This document shows positions 1 to 5,837 of a stretch of DNA of 5,837 nucleotides, one piece after another. The stretch spans positions 1 to 5,837 of the forward strand of contig JAGQWW010000191.1 of assembly GCA_020436955.1 (NCBI GenBank). The letters run 5' to 3'. This DNA is from Saprospiraceae bacterium. GTDB taxonomy: Bacteria; Bacteroidota; Bacteroidia; Chitinophagales; Saprospiraceae. The first letter of the stretch is position 1, and each line of letters opens with the position of its first letter. A program made the position numbers and the translations under genes. The notes under the pieces are model-generated. The model was given only the letters and a program-made list of their open reading frames with translations. It did not search any database and had not been told where the DNA came from.

Positions 1-89
1 TCAACCGTAGGTTACATAGTTGGCACCCAGCATGATGTGCTTTTTCTTGCTTTTTTTTCTCTGATAATTAATCTGGGCATGGGTAGATT

Positions 90-105
90 GAAGTCCGGAG
101 ACTTC
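90..105. repeat. Short hairpin, 6-bp stem and CGGA loop
   Basis: GAAGTC (90-95) is followed by the four bases CGGA and then GACTTC (100-105), a perfect 6-bp inverted repeat. It lies 12 bases before the larger palindrome at 118-140. No T-run follows it, so it is not a standard terminator. It might be part of an RNA leader structure or an operator, or it may be chance. Confidence 0.4.
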
Positions 106-117
106 TCTGAATGTGGG

Positions 118-140
118 GGTACAATTCTGAGAATTGTACC
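118..140. promoter_or_regulatory. Perfect 23-bp palindrome, possible operator
   Basis: GGTACAATTCT (118-128), a single central G (129) and AGAATTGTACC (130-140) form a perfect 11-bp inverted repeat with a 1-nt centre. An arm this long in non-coding DNA is unlikely by chance, and the near-absence of a loop favours a site for a dimeric DNA-binding protein over an RNA hairpin. It lies about 245 bases before the first gene and upstream of both promoter-like motifs, a suitable place for an activator or a shared operator with a divergent upstream gene. No regulator gene is visible, so the bound protein is unknown. A remnant of a mobile element end is another possibility. Confidence 0.5.
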
Positions 141-195
141 AGCTTGGTTAAGCCCTCAGGTTAAGAATACTAAGGATCTTCTCCTTGTTTTTTCA

Positions 196-225
196 TTCGT
201 CGAAAAAATGGGTTTTGTAGCTTTG
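196..225 (+). promoter_or_regulatory. Candidate Bacteroidota promoter, perfect -7 box
   Basis: TAGCTTTG at 218-225 matches the Bacteroidota -7 consensus TAnnTTTG at every fixed position. The expected -33 TTG is represented only by TTC at 196-198, 19 bases upstream. A transcript from here would have a leader of roughly 150 bases before the first gene. Confidence 0.3.
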
Positions 226-240
226 ATTTGTAAAATAAAT

Positions 241-272
241 TTGGATAATTCTGTAACTTATTAGAATCTTTG
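241..272 (+). promoter_or_regulatory. Candidate Bacteroidota promoter
   Basis: TTG at 241-243 is followed after 21 bases by AATCTTTG (265-272), one mismatch from the Bacteroidota -7 consensus TAnnTTTG. Spacing is near the usual 19-21. It sits about 110 bases before the first start codon. It competes with the motif at 218-225, which has the better -7 box but the poorer -33. Either could drive the whole operon, as no other gap in the window is large enough to hold a promoter outside coding sequence. Confidence 0.35.
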
Positions 273-384
273 ACCTGCAATTTCACATCTTAATGAAGAT
301 GGTATTTTTATAATTAACCTTCACCTTTTTAAAGTCTTTGATTCTAAATTTAGATGAACAAAATTAGAATTACTCGGCGCCTCC

Positions 385-1455
385 ATGAACACACTTAATC
401 TTTTAGATGGTGTACAGGGAAATACAATTTCCCATACCAGGGAGGTAAAACATCTCAGCACAACCGTTCAGGATACATCCCTTTCGTTATTGGAAAGAAT
501 TGAAAGCCTGGAAGATATCATCAGCCTAGAAGTGGGTGATAGTGATCTTTCAAGAGCGCGTAACCTTGAACGCAAATACGATATCAGACAACTGTATATC
601 AAGTACGAAGGAGACAACCCCACCGGGACGCAAAAGGACAGAATTGCTTTTGCCCAGGTACTGGATTGTGTCCGAAGAAAATTCAGAATTATTTCGCTGG
701 CTACTTGCGGTAATTACGGCGTTGCCTGTGCACATGCTGCCTTCCTGGCAGGTATTGAGTGCAAAATTTTCATCCCGGTTTCCTACCATTCCAAAAGAAT
801 AGGTGAAATGGAAGCTTTTGGAGCGCAGGTAATCAGACTGGAAGGCACTTATGAAGATGTTGTCACACAGTCTACCCAATTGGCTAAGGAAAACAAATGG
901 TATGACGCCAATCCAGGTGGAAATAACACTCCTATCCAGATTAATGCATATGCCGAAATTGCTTTAGAAATTTACGATCAACTCAGAGATGCTCCCAAAT
1001 ACCTGGCTGTACCTGTTTCAAATGGAACACTCTTAGCTGGCATCCATCGTGGATTTGTCACCTTACACAAACGTGGGAAGACCTCCAGGATTCCCATTTT
1101 TGTTGCCGGATCTACGGCTCATATGAATCCAATAATATCCTCCTTTCAAAAAGGATTGGATTATTGTGAAGATATTCCTCCCGGAAATATCCACGAAACA
1201 GAAGTCAATGAGGCCTTAATCAACTGGCACAGCTTTGATGGCAACGAAGCGTTGAATGCTTTACAATCTACAAATGGATTTGCTGCTAATATCAGCGACC
1301 GACAGCTTAAGCAAATGAGTACCCTGTTACACAAACATGAAGGAATGAGAATTTTGCCGGCATCTTCTGCCGGTCTTATTGCACTTTTGGAATTGCATAA
1401 AACCAAGCCGCTTATCAATGACCGATTTGTGGCGGTTTTAACAGCTAAATATTAA
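385..1455 (+). CDS. Fold-type II PLP-dependent enzyme, threonine synthase-like
   Basis: A cytosolic 356-residue enzyme of the tryptophan synthase beta/threonine synthase superfamily. Seen in the sequence: the segment GDNPTGTQKDR puts the Schiff-base lysine at K84, in the place of the SFKDR motif of classical threonine synthases; TCGNYG at 107-112 matches the substrate-carboxylate loop (usually SSGNTG or SGNYG); SNGT at 212-215 is the PLP phosphate-binding loop; a Rossmann-like AAFLAGIECKIFIP segment lies between. Length fits the short bacterial and archaeal threonine synthases (about 350). An in-frame stop at 355-357 fixes the start at 385; there is no Shine-Dalgarno, as usual in Bacteroidota. 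It opens the operon, 18 nt before the DUF1611 gene. The family does beta- or gamma-eliminations and replacements or deaminations on Ser, Thr or phosphohomoserine-type substrates. Since its neighbours are not threonine genes and the motifs deviate, housekeeping ThrC is doubtful; a pathway-specific synthase, ammonia-lyase or cysteate-synthase-like activity is as likely. Confidence 0.9.
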   Translation: MNTLNLLDGVQGNTISHTREVKHLSTTVQDTSLSLLERIESLEDIISLEVGDSDLSRARNLERKYDIRQLYIKYEGDNPTGTQKDRIAFAQVLDCVRRKFRIISLATCGNYGVACAHAAFLAGIECKIFIPVSYHSKRIGEMEAFGAQVIRLEGTYEDVVTQSTQLAKENKWYDANPGGNNTPIQINAYAEIALEIYDQLRDAPKYLAVPVSNGTLLAGIHRGFVTLHKRGKTSRIPIFVAGSTAHMNPIISSFQKGLDYCEDIPPGNIHETEVNEALINWHSFDGNEALNALQSTNGFAANISDRQLKQMSTLLHKHEGMRILPASSAGLIALLELHKTKPLINDRFVAVLTAKY

Positions 1456-1473
1456 TTTTTCAAGCATTAAACA

Positions 1474-2532
1474 ATGATAAAAAAGTTAGATGGTACTGCT
1501 TTGGTCTATGCAGACCAGGCATTTAATACCCTAAACGGGAAAACGGCACATGGTCTGGTCCGATTTACCAATCGATACGATGTGGTAGGTGTGATTGACC
1601 GAAATTATGCGGGAAAAGATGCTAGAGAAGTGCTGGATGGCATACCTAACGGCATTCCTGTTTTTGCATCCATTCAAGAGGCGTTACAGCAAGTTCAAGC
1701 CGATTATCTGGTGATTGGGCTGGCACCAGATGGAGGTAGATTGCCAGGCTCTGCACTGGCGACTATAGAATATGCTTTAGAAAAAGGTATGCATGTAGAT
1801 AGTGGCCTGCATGACTTTTTAAGCAACAATGAAAAACTGGTAAGCATCGCTAAAAAGAATGGCTGCAGGATTCGTGACATCAGGAAAACACCTAACCGGG
1901 ATGACCTCCATTTCTTTACCGGAAAGATTGAAGAAGTTGATTGTTTAAAGCTTGCTATCCTGGGTACGGATTCAGCAATCGGGAAAAGAACTACGGCCTG
2001 GCTTATCGTGCGCGGACTCATAAAGGCCGGACTATCGTCCCAAATGATTGGCACCGGTCAAACAGCATGGATGCAGGGAGCTAAATACAGCTTCGTAATG
2101 GATAGTTGCATAAACGATTTTGTATCCGGCGAAATCGAACACGCAGTCCATGAAGCCTGGAAAAATGAAAATCCGGATGTCATCGTTATCGAAGGCCAAG
2201 GCAGTTTAATGAATCCCGCTTACCCCGGAGGATTCGAAATCCTGGCCGCCGGCAGACCCGACTATGTGATCCTTCAACACGCACCTAAAAGGTTGGAATA
2301 TGATGGATTTCCGGGTTACACCTTGCATCCGCTACCTGAACAAATTAGGGCCATTGAAATAATCTCCGGAAAAAAGGTAATCGCTATTACAGTTAACCAT
2401 GAAGAGATGGTGGAACAGGAGATACTTCCTGCTTGCCGTGCTATTACCAAAGCTACCGGGTTACCTGCATTTGATGTACTTGCATTTGGTCCGGAAGAAC
2501 TCGTTGAACTGATAAAAAAATACCTTAAGTGA
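1474..2532 (+). CDS. DUF1611 family P-loop protein, DgcN-like (possible amino acid N-acyltransferase)
   Basis: A 352-residue protein with the two-part plan of the DUF1611 family. An N-terminal Rossmann-like half (about 1-150) has RFTNRYDVVGVID and IGLAPDGGRLP, and a C-terminal nucleotide-binding half (about 155-352) has the Walker A-like loop GTDSAIGKRTT (164-174, lysine K171), GTGQTAW (193-199) and the signature EGQGSLMNPAYPGG (240-253). Length is typical and the gene looks intact. A DUF1611 protein, DgcN, has been reported as a D-glutamate N-acetyltransferase working with the enolase-superfamily racemase DgcA in marine bacteria; that link is family knowledge from memory and applies here only by analogy. 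The enolase-superfamily enzyme encoded at 4826 fits such a partnership. The gene starts 18 nt after the PLP enzyme gene, and its TGA stop overlaps the GTG start of the next gene. Membership in DUF1611 is secure; the activity and substrate are inferred. Confidence 0.9.
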   Translation: MIKKLDGTALVYADQAFNTLNGKTAHGLVRFTNRYDVVGVIDRNYAGKDAREVLDGIPNGIPVFASIQEALQQVQADYLVIGLAPDGGRLPGSALATIEYALEKGMHVDSGLHDFLSNNEKLVSIAKKNGCRIRDIRKTPNRDDLHFFTGKIEEVDCLKLAILGTDSAIGKRTTAWLIVRGLIKAGLSSQMIGTGQTAWMQGAKYSFVMDSCINDFVSGEIEHAVHEAWKNENPDVIVIEGQGSLMNPAYPGGFEILAAGRPDYVILQHAPKRLEYDGFPGYTLHPLPEQIRAIEIISGKKVIAITVNHEEMVEQEILPACRAITKATGLPAFDVLAFGPEELVELIKKYLK

Positions 2533-4049
2533 CCAAACTAGAAGATTTTGTTGTGCTGAAACATATAAAGGTTTGCGATTTGAAAATACAATCCAAACAG
2601 GTTTCGGCAACTTATGAGATTCAACATTTTAATGGAGAAAAGGAACAAACCAGGTTAATTTATTCCTATCAGGAAAAACTATTTGATAAAAAATCACTTA
2701 CGGATTGGAATCTTGCTTCCATGATGGTAGCTCAGGTTGCTTTCAACTATGGATTGTTTTGTGAAGAATTGATATTTGAAGGGTATTTTGAAGAAGCTGA
2801 TAAAAGCTTCATTCAAAAAATGACAGAGAACACAAGCAGGGAAATCATCACCAATAAATTGTTGGTGGAAAATGAATTTCTGACACCAGCTTTCAAACAT
2901 CTTTCTGTCGAACCCAAACAACATTATACCCAGGCTAAGATCATATTTGAATCCGTTTCAAATGCATCACCGCAAAGAAACATTGCTTTCCTGGCCTCTT
3001 CCCCTTCCAAGTTTTCTATTTTGAGTAGTGGTGGAAAAGATAGTTTGTTGAGCTATGGTTTATTAAAGGAAATAGGTGAACCCTATCCCGTTTTCGTCAA
3101 TGAATCAGGGCGGCACTGGTTTACCGCTGTTAATGCATACAAGTTTTTTAAAGCAGAAGAACCTAATACCTCAAAAGTCTGGTGCAATAGTGACAGGGTA
3201 TTCAACTGGATGCTTAGGCACTTTTCTTTTATCAGAAAAGATTACAATACGCTGCGCTCGGACATGTATCCAATCAGACTTTGGACAGTTGGAGTCTTTC
3301 TTTTTGGCGTGCTACCGCTCACGTTAAAAAAAGGAATTGGAAATATCATTGTCGGTGACGAATATGATACGACCGTCAAACAGCAACTGGCCGGTATAAC
3401 TCACTACAGCGGCCTTTATGACCAAAGCAAATATTTCGATAATGCACTCACCCGCTATTATCTGAAAAAAGGGTGGAAACTCTATCAATATTCATTGTTA
3501 AGGAGCATGTCCGAATTGCTCATAATGAAGGTTTTACTGGAGCGTTACGGAGACCTTCAACAACACCAGGTCAGTTGTCATGCAGCTCATGCTTCGGAAG
3601 GTAAAATGCTTCCATGTGGAACCTGCGAAAAATGCCGCCGGATAATTGGAATGATTTCGGCTTTGGATGGGGACCCAAAGCGATGTGGATACACCGAAGC
3701 CCAGATAAAGCAAGCACTTTCCATACTTGCCAATAAAAAAATCAAGCAAATTGGTTCTGATGCTTCCCAGTTGTTCTTCCTTTTGAATACAAAGGGGCTC
3801 TTACCTGGAGGTGAAGCAATTAAGAAAGTAGCTAAAGAACATCCGGAGGTATTACAACTGAGGTTTGACAATGAAAGGAGTTCTTTGGAGGACCTTCCAG
3901 AATATATCCGGGAACCCTTGTTTGAGATTCTTAAAAAATACGCCAATGGTGCAGTAAAAAGAACAGAAGCCAAATGGCAATCTGTCAATCTGGACAAAAC
4001 ATTCCTCCATCAATCAAAATATAAATTTCATGAGTCAGCATTTGAATGA
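2529..4049 (+). CDS. MurL-like PP-loop ATPase (putative ATP-dependent glutamyl epimerase or carboxylate-activating enzyme)
   Basis: A 506-residue soluble protein. Residues 1-150 form a family-specific N-terminal domain, and about 160-400 a PP-loop ATP pyrophosphatase domain with SSGGKDS at 166-172, which hydrolyses ATP to AMP and PPi. C350, C363, C366 and C369 (CGTCEKC) form a probable zinc site, as in QueC-type PP-loop proteins. The stretch YSLLRSMSELL (321-331) and the Cys arrangement match what I recall of MurL, the Xanthomonas enzyme that inverts the terminal L-Glu of UDP-MurNAc-L-Ala-L-Glu through an acyl-adenylate. It differs from MurL by VGDEYDTT (275-282) where I recall a NERSAS-like segment, and by a C-terminal extension of roughly 60 residues, so it is probably a paralogue with another substrate rather than true MurL. 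A tRNA-modifying or QueC-like role is less likely in this operon. The GTG start overlaps the upstream stop (GTGA), and the 3' end overlaps the next gene by 20 nt: coupled translation. No ATG occurs in the first 60 codons. Confidence 0.75.
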   Translation: MTKLEDFVVLKHIKVCDLKIQSKQVSATYEIQHFNGEKEQTRLIYSYQEKLFDKKSLTDWNLASMMVAQVAFNYGLFCEELIFEGYFEEADKSFIQKMTENTSREIITNKLLVENEFLTPAFKHLSVEPKQHYTQAKIIFESVSNASPQRNIAFLASSPSKFSILSSGGKDSLLSYGLLKEIGEPYPVFVNESGRHWFTAVNAYKFFKAEEPNTSKVWCNSDRVFNWMLRHFSFIRKDYNTLRSDMYPIRLWTVGVFLFGVLPLTLKKGIGNIIVGDEYDTTVKQQLAGITHYSGLYDQSKYFDNALTRYYLKKGWKLYQYSLLRSMSELLIMKVLLERYGDLQQHQVSCHAAHASEGKMLPCGTCEKCRRIIGMISALDGDPKRCGYTEAQIKQALSILANKKIKQIGSDASQLFFLLNTKGLLPGGEAIKKVAKEHPEVLQLRFDNERSSLEDLPEYIREPLFEILKKYANGAVKRTEAKWQSVNLDKTFLHQSKYKFHESAFE

Positions 4050-4824
4050 ATTCCTTTGGGAAAAAATGACCTGGGAACAAATTGAAGAACGCCTAAAAAC
4101 TGTAGATACTGCCATACTTCCCTGCGGCGCAATTGAACAACACGGACCACACCTACCGGTTGATGTTGATTATTTTGATGCATGGTATATGGCGCTTAAG
4201 GTTGCCGGAGGATGCAGTTTCCCGAAACCATTCGTTTTACCACCTATCCCATATGGTGTTTCTTATCATCACAGTGCCTTTAAAGGCACAATTAGTGTTT
4301 CCAACAATGCATTGTCAGCACTTATTTATGACATAGGCATGAGCCTTGCACATAATGGCATCAAAAAGATAGTTATCCTAAATGGACACGGCGATAATAA
4401 ACCGACGTTGACTTATGCTGCCCAAATGATAAACCGGGATGCTAAGATTTTTGTATGTGTTGATACCGGGGAAACGAGTGACATAGATTTATACAACCTT
4501 ATCGATACCCACAATGACATTCATGCCGGCGAAATAGAAACCAGCACAACCCTTGCTGTCCGTCCGGAACTTGTACAAATGGAAAAAGCCGTGGACGCCA
4601 CATTGGATTTCAATAATGAATACCTTGATTTTACATCAGATAGAGGAGTCAGTTGGTATGTGCATACTCAACGAATATCAGAAACAGGCGTAATGGGTAA
4701 CGCAAAAAAAGCAACGGCAGAGAAAGGAAAATTGATGTGGGAAATTGCCATTAAAAAGATGATTGAATTTGTTGAAAGTATAAAAAATACTCCGCTAGAT
4801 CAATTGTACCAAAATAAATACTAG
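4030..4824 (+). CDS. Creatininase family metal-dependent amidohydrolase
   Basis: A 264-residue cytosolic hydrolase of the creatininase family, which cleaves cyclic or linear amide bonds with two divalent metal ions (creatininase, FAPy deformylase ArfB, the MftE peptidase). Seen in the sequence: WEKMTWEQIEE at 10-20 is the usual family opening; GAIEQHGPHLPVDVD (33-47) supplies predicted metal ligands E36, H38 and D47; NGHGDN (118-123) supplies H120; HAGEIETS (165-172) is the second signature. Length equals the family norm (about 250-265). The start at 4030 keeps the conserved opening; a second in-frame ATG at 4066 would remove it. It overlaps the upstream gene by 20 nt and ends 1 nt before the next start codon. 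In context the likely substrate is an N-acyl amino acid, a small peptide or a lactam made by its neighbours. Creatine metabolism is unlikely, as no creatinase or related gene is nearby. Family assignment is firm; the substrate is unknown. Confidence 0.92.
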   Translation: MSQHLNEFLWEKMTWEQIEERLKTVDTAILPCGAIEQHGPHLPVDVDYFDAWYMALKVAGGCSFPKPFVLPPIPYGVSYHHSAFKGTISVSNNALSALIYDIGMSLAHNGIKKIVILNGHGDNKPTLTYAAQMINRDAKIFVCVDTGETSDIDLYNLIDTHNDIHAGEIETSTTLAVRPELVQMEKAVDATLDFNNEYLDFTSDRGVSWYVHTQRISETGVMGNAKKATAEKGKLMWEIAIKKMIEFVESIKNTPLDQLYQNKY

Positions 4825-4825
4825 C

Positions 4826-5837
4826 ATGTACATTACCGGAATTGAATATTTTAAACTGGATTTGCCTTTGAGCGAACCCTACACCATTGCCTACGAAACC
4901 GTTACAAAGGCTGAAAATGTCATTTTAAAAATATTTACTTCTGAAGGCATCACCGGTTGGGGATGTAGTGCTCCGGACAAAGAGATTACAGGCGAAACTG
5001 CTTCTGAAGTAATTGAAGCCATAGAAAATCAGGTTTTCCCATATCTGAAAGGTCAAAATCCACTTTCGATTGCTTTACATCATGAAGGACTTCGAAAAAT
5101 CTTAGGGAAAAAGCAATCTACCCTGGCCATGATAGATATGGCGCTCTATGATATATTGGCCCGAAAAGCAGGCGTTCCAATGTATCAAATTTTAGGTGGT
5201 TACCGAGAGCGCATTCAAACAAGTATCACCATTGGTATTTGTTCCATAGAGGAAACTCTTGAGAAAGCCATTTCCTTCAAAAAAGCAGGCTTTGAAATCA
5301 TTAAATTAAAAGGTGGATTAAATCTTGAAGAGGACATTGAAAAGGTCTTTCTACTTAGGGAGAAATTTGGGAAATCGCTGGTGTTAAGATTTGATGCAAA
5401 TCAAGGTTATTCTATCGCTGATGCGATTCAATTTGTAAAAAGCACCAAGCCTGCAGAAATAGAAATACTCGAGCAGCCCACAGATCACAAAAATGACTTC
5501 GCGCTCAAACAAATCACAGACGAGGTCCATATTCCCGTTATGGCAGATGAGAGCCTTAGAAACTTGAATGACGCATTTCGTCTATCAAGTGGTGGCATGA
5601 TGGACATGGCCAATATTAAAATCATGAAAGTTGGAGGTATTACCGAAGCTTTCCACATCAATTCAGTAGCAAAAGCTGCTGGCATGGAAGTAATGGTCGG
5701 TTGTCTGGATGAAACAGCACTCGGCATCTCAGCAGGCTTGCATTTTGCTCTAAGTCGGCCCAATGTTCACTTTGCTGATTTGGACGGCCACCTTGACCTG
5801 TTGAATGATCCTTTTACCCATCTTTTTGAATTGAAAG
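4826..5837 (+). CDS. Enolase-superfamily dipeptide epimerase (L-Ala-D/L-Glu epimerase type), 3' end cut by window
   Basis: The first 337 codons of a gene of which probably only 15-30 codons are missing beyond the window, judging by the family length of about 350-370. It is a muconate-lactonizing-type enolase-superfamily enzyme: capping domain at about 1-125, then a (beta/alpha)-barrel. Catalytic residues are all present: KLK at 160-162 (K162 as one acid/base), metal ligands D190 (DANQGY), E216 (EQP) and D241 (DES), and the opposing lysine K265 (NIKIMKVGG). GCLDET (292-297) and DLD (318-320) follow. The DxD motif is the hallmark of dipeptide epimerases, where it binds the free alpha-ammonium group of the substrate; spacing agrees with Bacillus subtilis L-Ala-D/L-Glu epimerase (K162, D191, E219, D244, K268, D321/D323). 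The reaction is Mg2+-dependent 1,1-proton transfer at the alpha carbon of the second residue. The start ATG lies 1 nt after the creatininase stop. The exact dipeptide cannot be read from sequence; an N-acyl-amino acid racemase is the alternative. Confidence 0.9.
   Translation, partial: MYITGIEYFKLDLPLSEPYTIAYETVTKAENVILKIFTSEGITGWGCSAPDKEITGETASEVIEAIENQVFPYLKGQNPLSIALHHEGLRKILGKKQSTLAMIDMALYDILARKAGVPMYQILGGYRERIQTSITIGICSIEETLEKAISFKKAGFEIIKLKGGLNLEEDIEKVFLLREKFGKSLVLRFDANQGYSIADAIQFVKSTKPAEIEILEQPTDHKNDFALKQITDEVHIPVMADESLRNLNDAFRLSSGGMMDMANIKIMKVGGITEAFHINSVAKAAGMEVMVGCLDETALGISAGLHFALSRPNVHFADLDGHLDLLNDPFTHLFELK

Larger units (their letters stand above)
1..384. other. Leader region without a convincing gene
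   Basis: No recognisable gene is seen here. One + strand frame stays open from base 1 to the TAG at 262-264 (87 codons, first ATG at 37), but its translation resembles no family I know, it runs straight through two inverted repeats, and it has no ribosome binding site, so I treat it as chance. A weak terminator-like element, stem AGCA/TGCT at 29-41 followed by a T-rich run to about 60, might end an upstream gene outside the window. The 7-mer GGTTAAG occurs twice at 146-152 and 159-165. Bases 265-384 are AT-rich, as expected just upstream of a Bacteroidota operon. The features most worth noting (hairpin, palindrome, promoter motifs) are listed separately. Confidence 0.6.

Noticed and set aside
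1..30. Minus-strand reading ending in TGA at 3-1, possibly the tail of an upstream gene
   Set aside because: The frame is only about 48 codons long back to a stop near 148, has no suitable start for a real gene and no recognisable sequence.
37..264. 75-residue + strand open frame in the leader, open back to base 1 as 87 codons
   Set aside because: No recognisable family, no ribosome binding site, and it reads through the hairpin and the perfect palindrome. An open frame of this length can occur by chance, though a truncated unknown gene cannot be fully excluded.
550..879. 109-residue minus-strand open frame
   Set aside because: It is a shadow lying wholly within the PLP enzyme gene over its conserved K84 and TCGNYG motifs; its translation resembles no known protein. 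The same holds for the other antisense frames at 1161-1418, 1704-2054, 2694-2924, 3534-3997 and 5485-5763.
1357..1373. CCGGCA / TGCCGG hairpin with a 5-base loop and some T residues after it
   Set aside because: It lies inside the PLP enzyme gene, about 80 bases before its stop, encodes ordinary PASSAG residues and lacks a T-run, so it is not a terminator.
3573..3659. Cysteine cluster suggesting a QueC-type 7-cyano-7-deazaguanine synthase
   Set aside because: QueC proteins are about 220-240 residues and sit with queD/queE/queF. This protein is 506 residues with a large N-terminal domain, MurL-like segments and amino-acid-enzyme neighbours.
4801..4810. AATTGTACC near the end of the creatininase gene repeats one arm of the palindrome at 118-140
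   Set aside because: Only 9 bases match, the second arm is missing, and the bases are coding; probably coincidence.

Overview
The window carries five tightly packed genes, all on the + strand, behind a leader of about 380 bases. The rest of its operon lies beyond the right edge. Moderate-to-low GC, absence of clear Shine-Dalgarno sequences, and matches to the Bacteroidota promoter consensus (TTG / TAnnTTTG) suggest a member of the Bacteroidota. This assignment is inferred from signals and style, since no rRNA or marker gene is present.

Layout: 1-384 is a leader without a convincing gene. It holds a small hairpin (90-105), a perfect 11+1+11 palindrome (118-140) and two promoter-like motifs. 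Then come a fold-type II PLP enzyme resembling threonine synthase (385-1455), a DUF1611 P-loop protein (1474-2532), a PP-loop ATPase with a four-cysteine site that most resembles MurL, the ATP-dependent epimerase of UDP-MurNAc-L-Ala-L-Glu (2529-4049), a creatininase-family metal-dependent amidohydrolase (4030-4824), and an enolase-superfamily enzyme of the dipeptide epimerase type, cut by the window end (4826-5837).

The gaps are 18 nt, a 4-nt overlap, a 20-nt overlap and 1 nt, so the five genes almost certainly form one translationally coupled operon. The enzymes have a common theme: alpha-amino acids and small peptides, especially glutamyl ones, and the stereochemistry of their alpha carbon. 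Two mechanistically unrelated epimerase families stand next to an amide hydrolase, a DUF1611 protein (a family with a member reported as a D-glutamate N-acetyltransferase) and a PLP enzyme.

The set does not match a textbook pathway I can name. The best reading is an undescribed pathway for making, inverting or salvaging a D-amino-acid-containing dipeptide or acyl-amino acid. The direction (biosynthesis or catabolism) cannot be read from this window. No transporter, regulator, ligase of the Mur or ATP-grasp type, or mobile element is visible.
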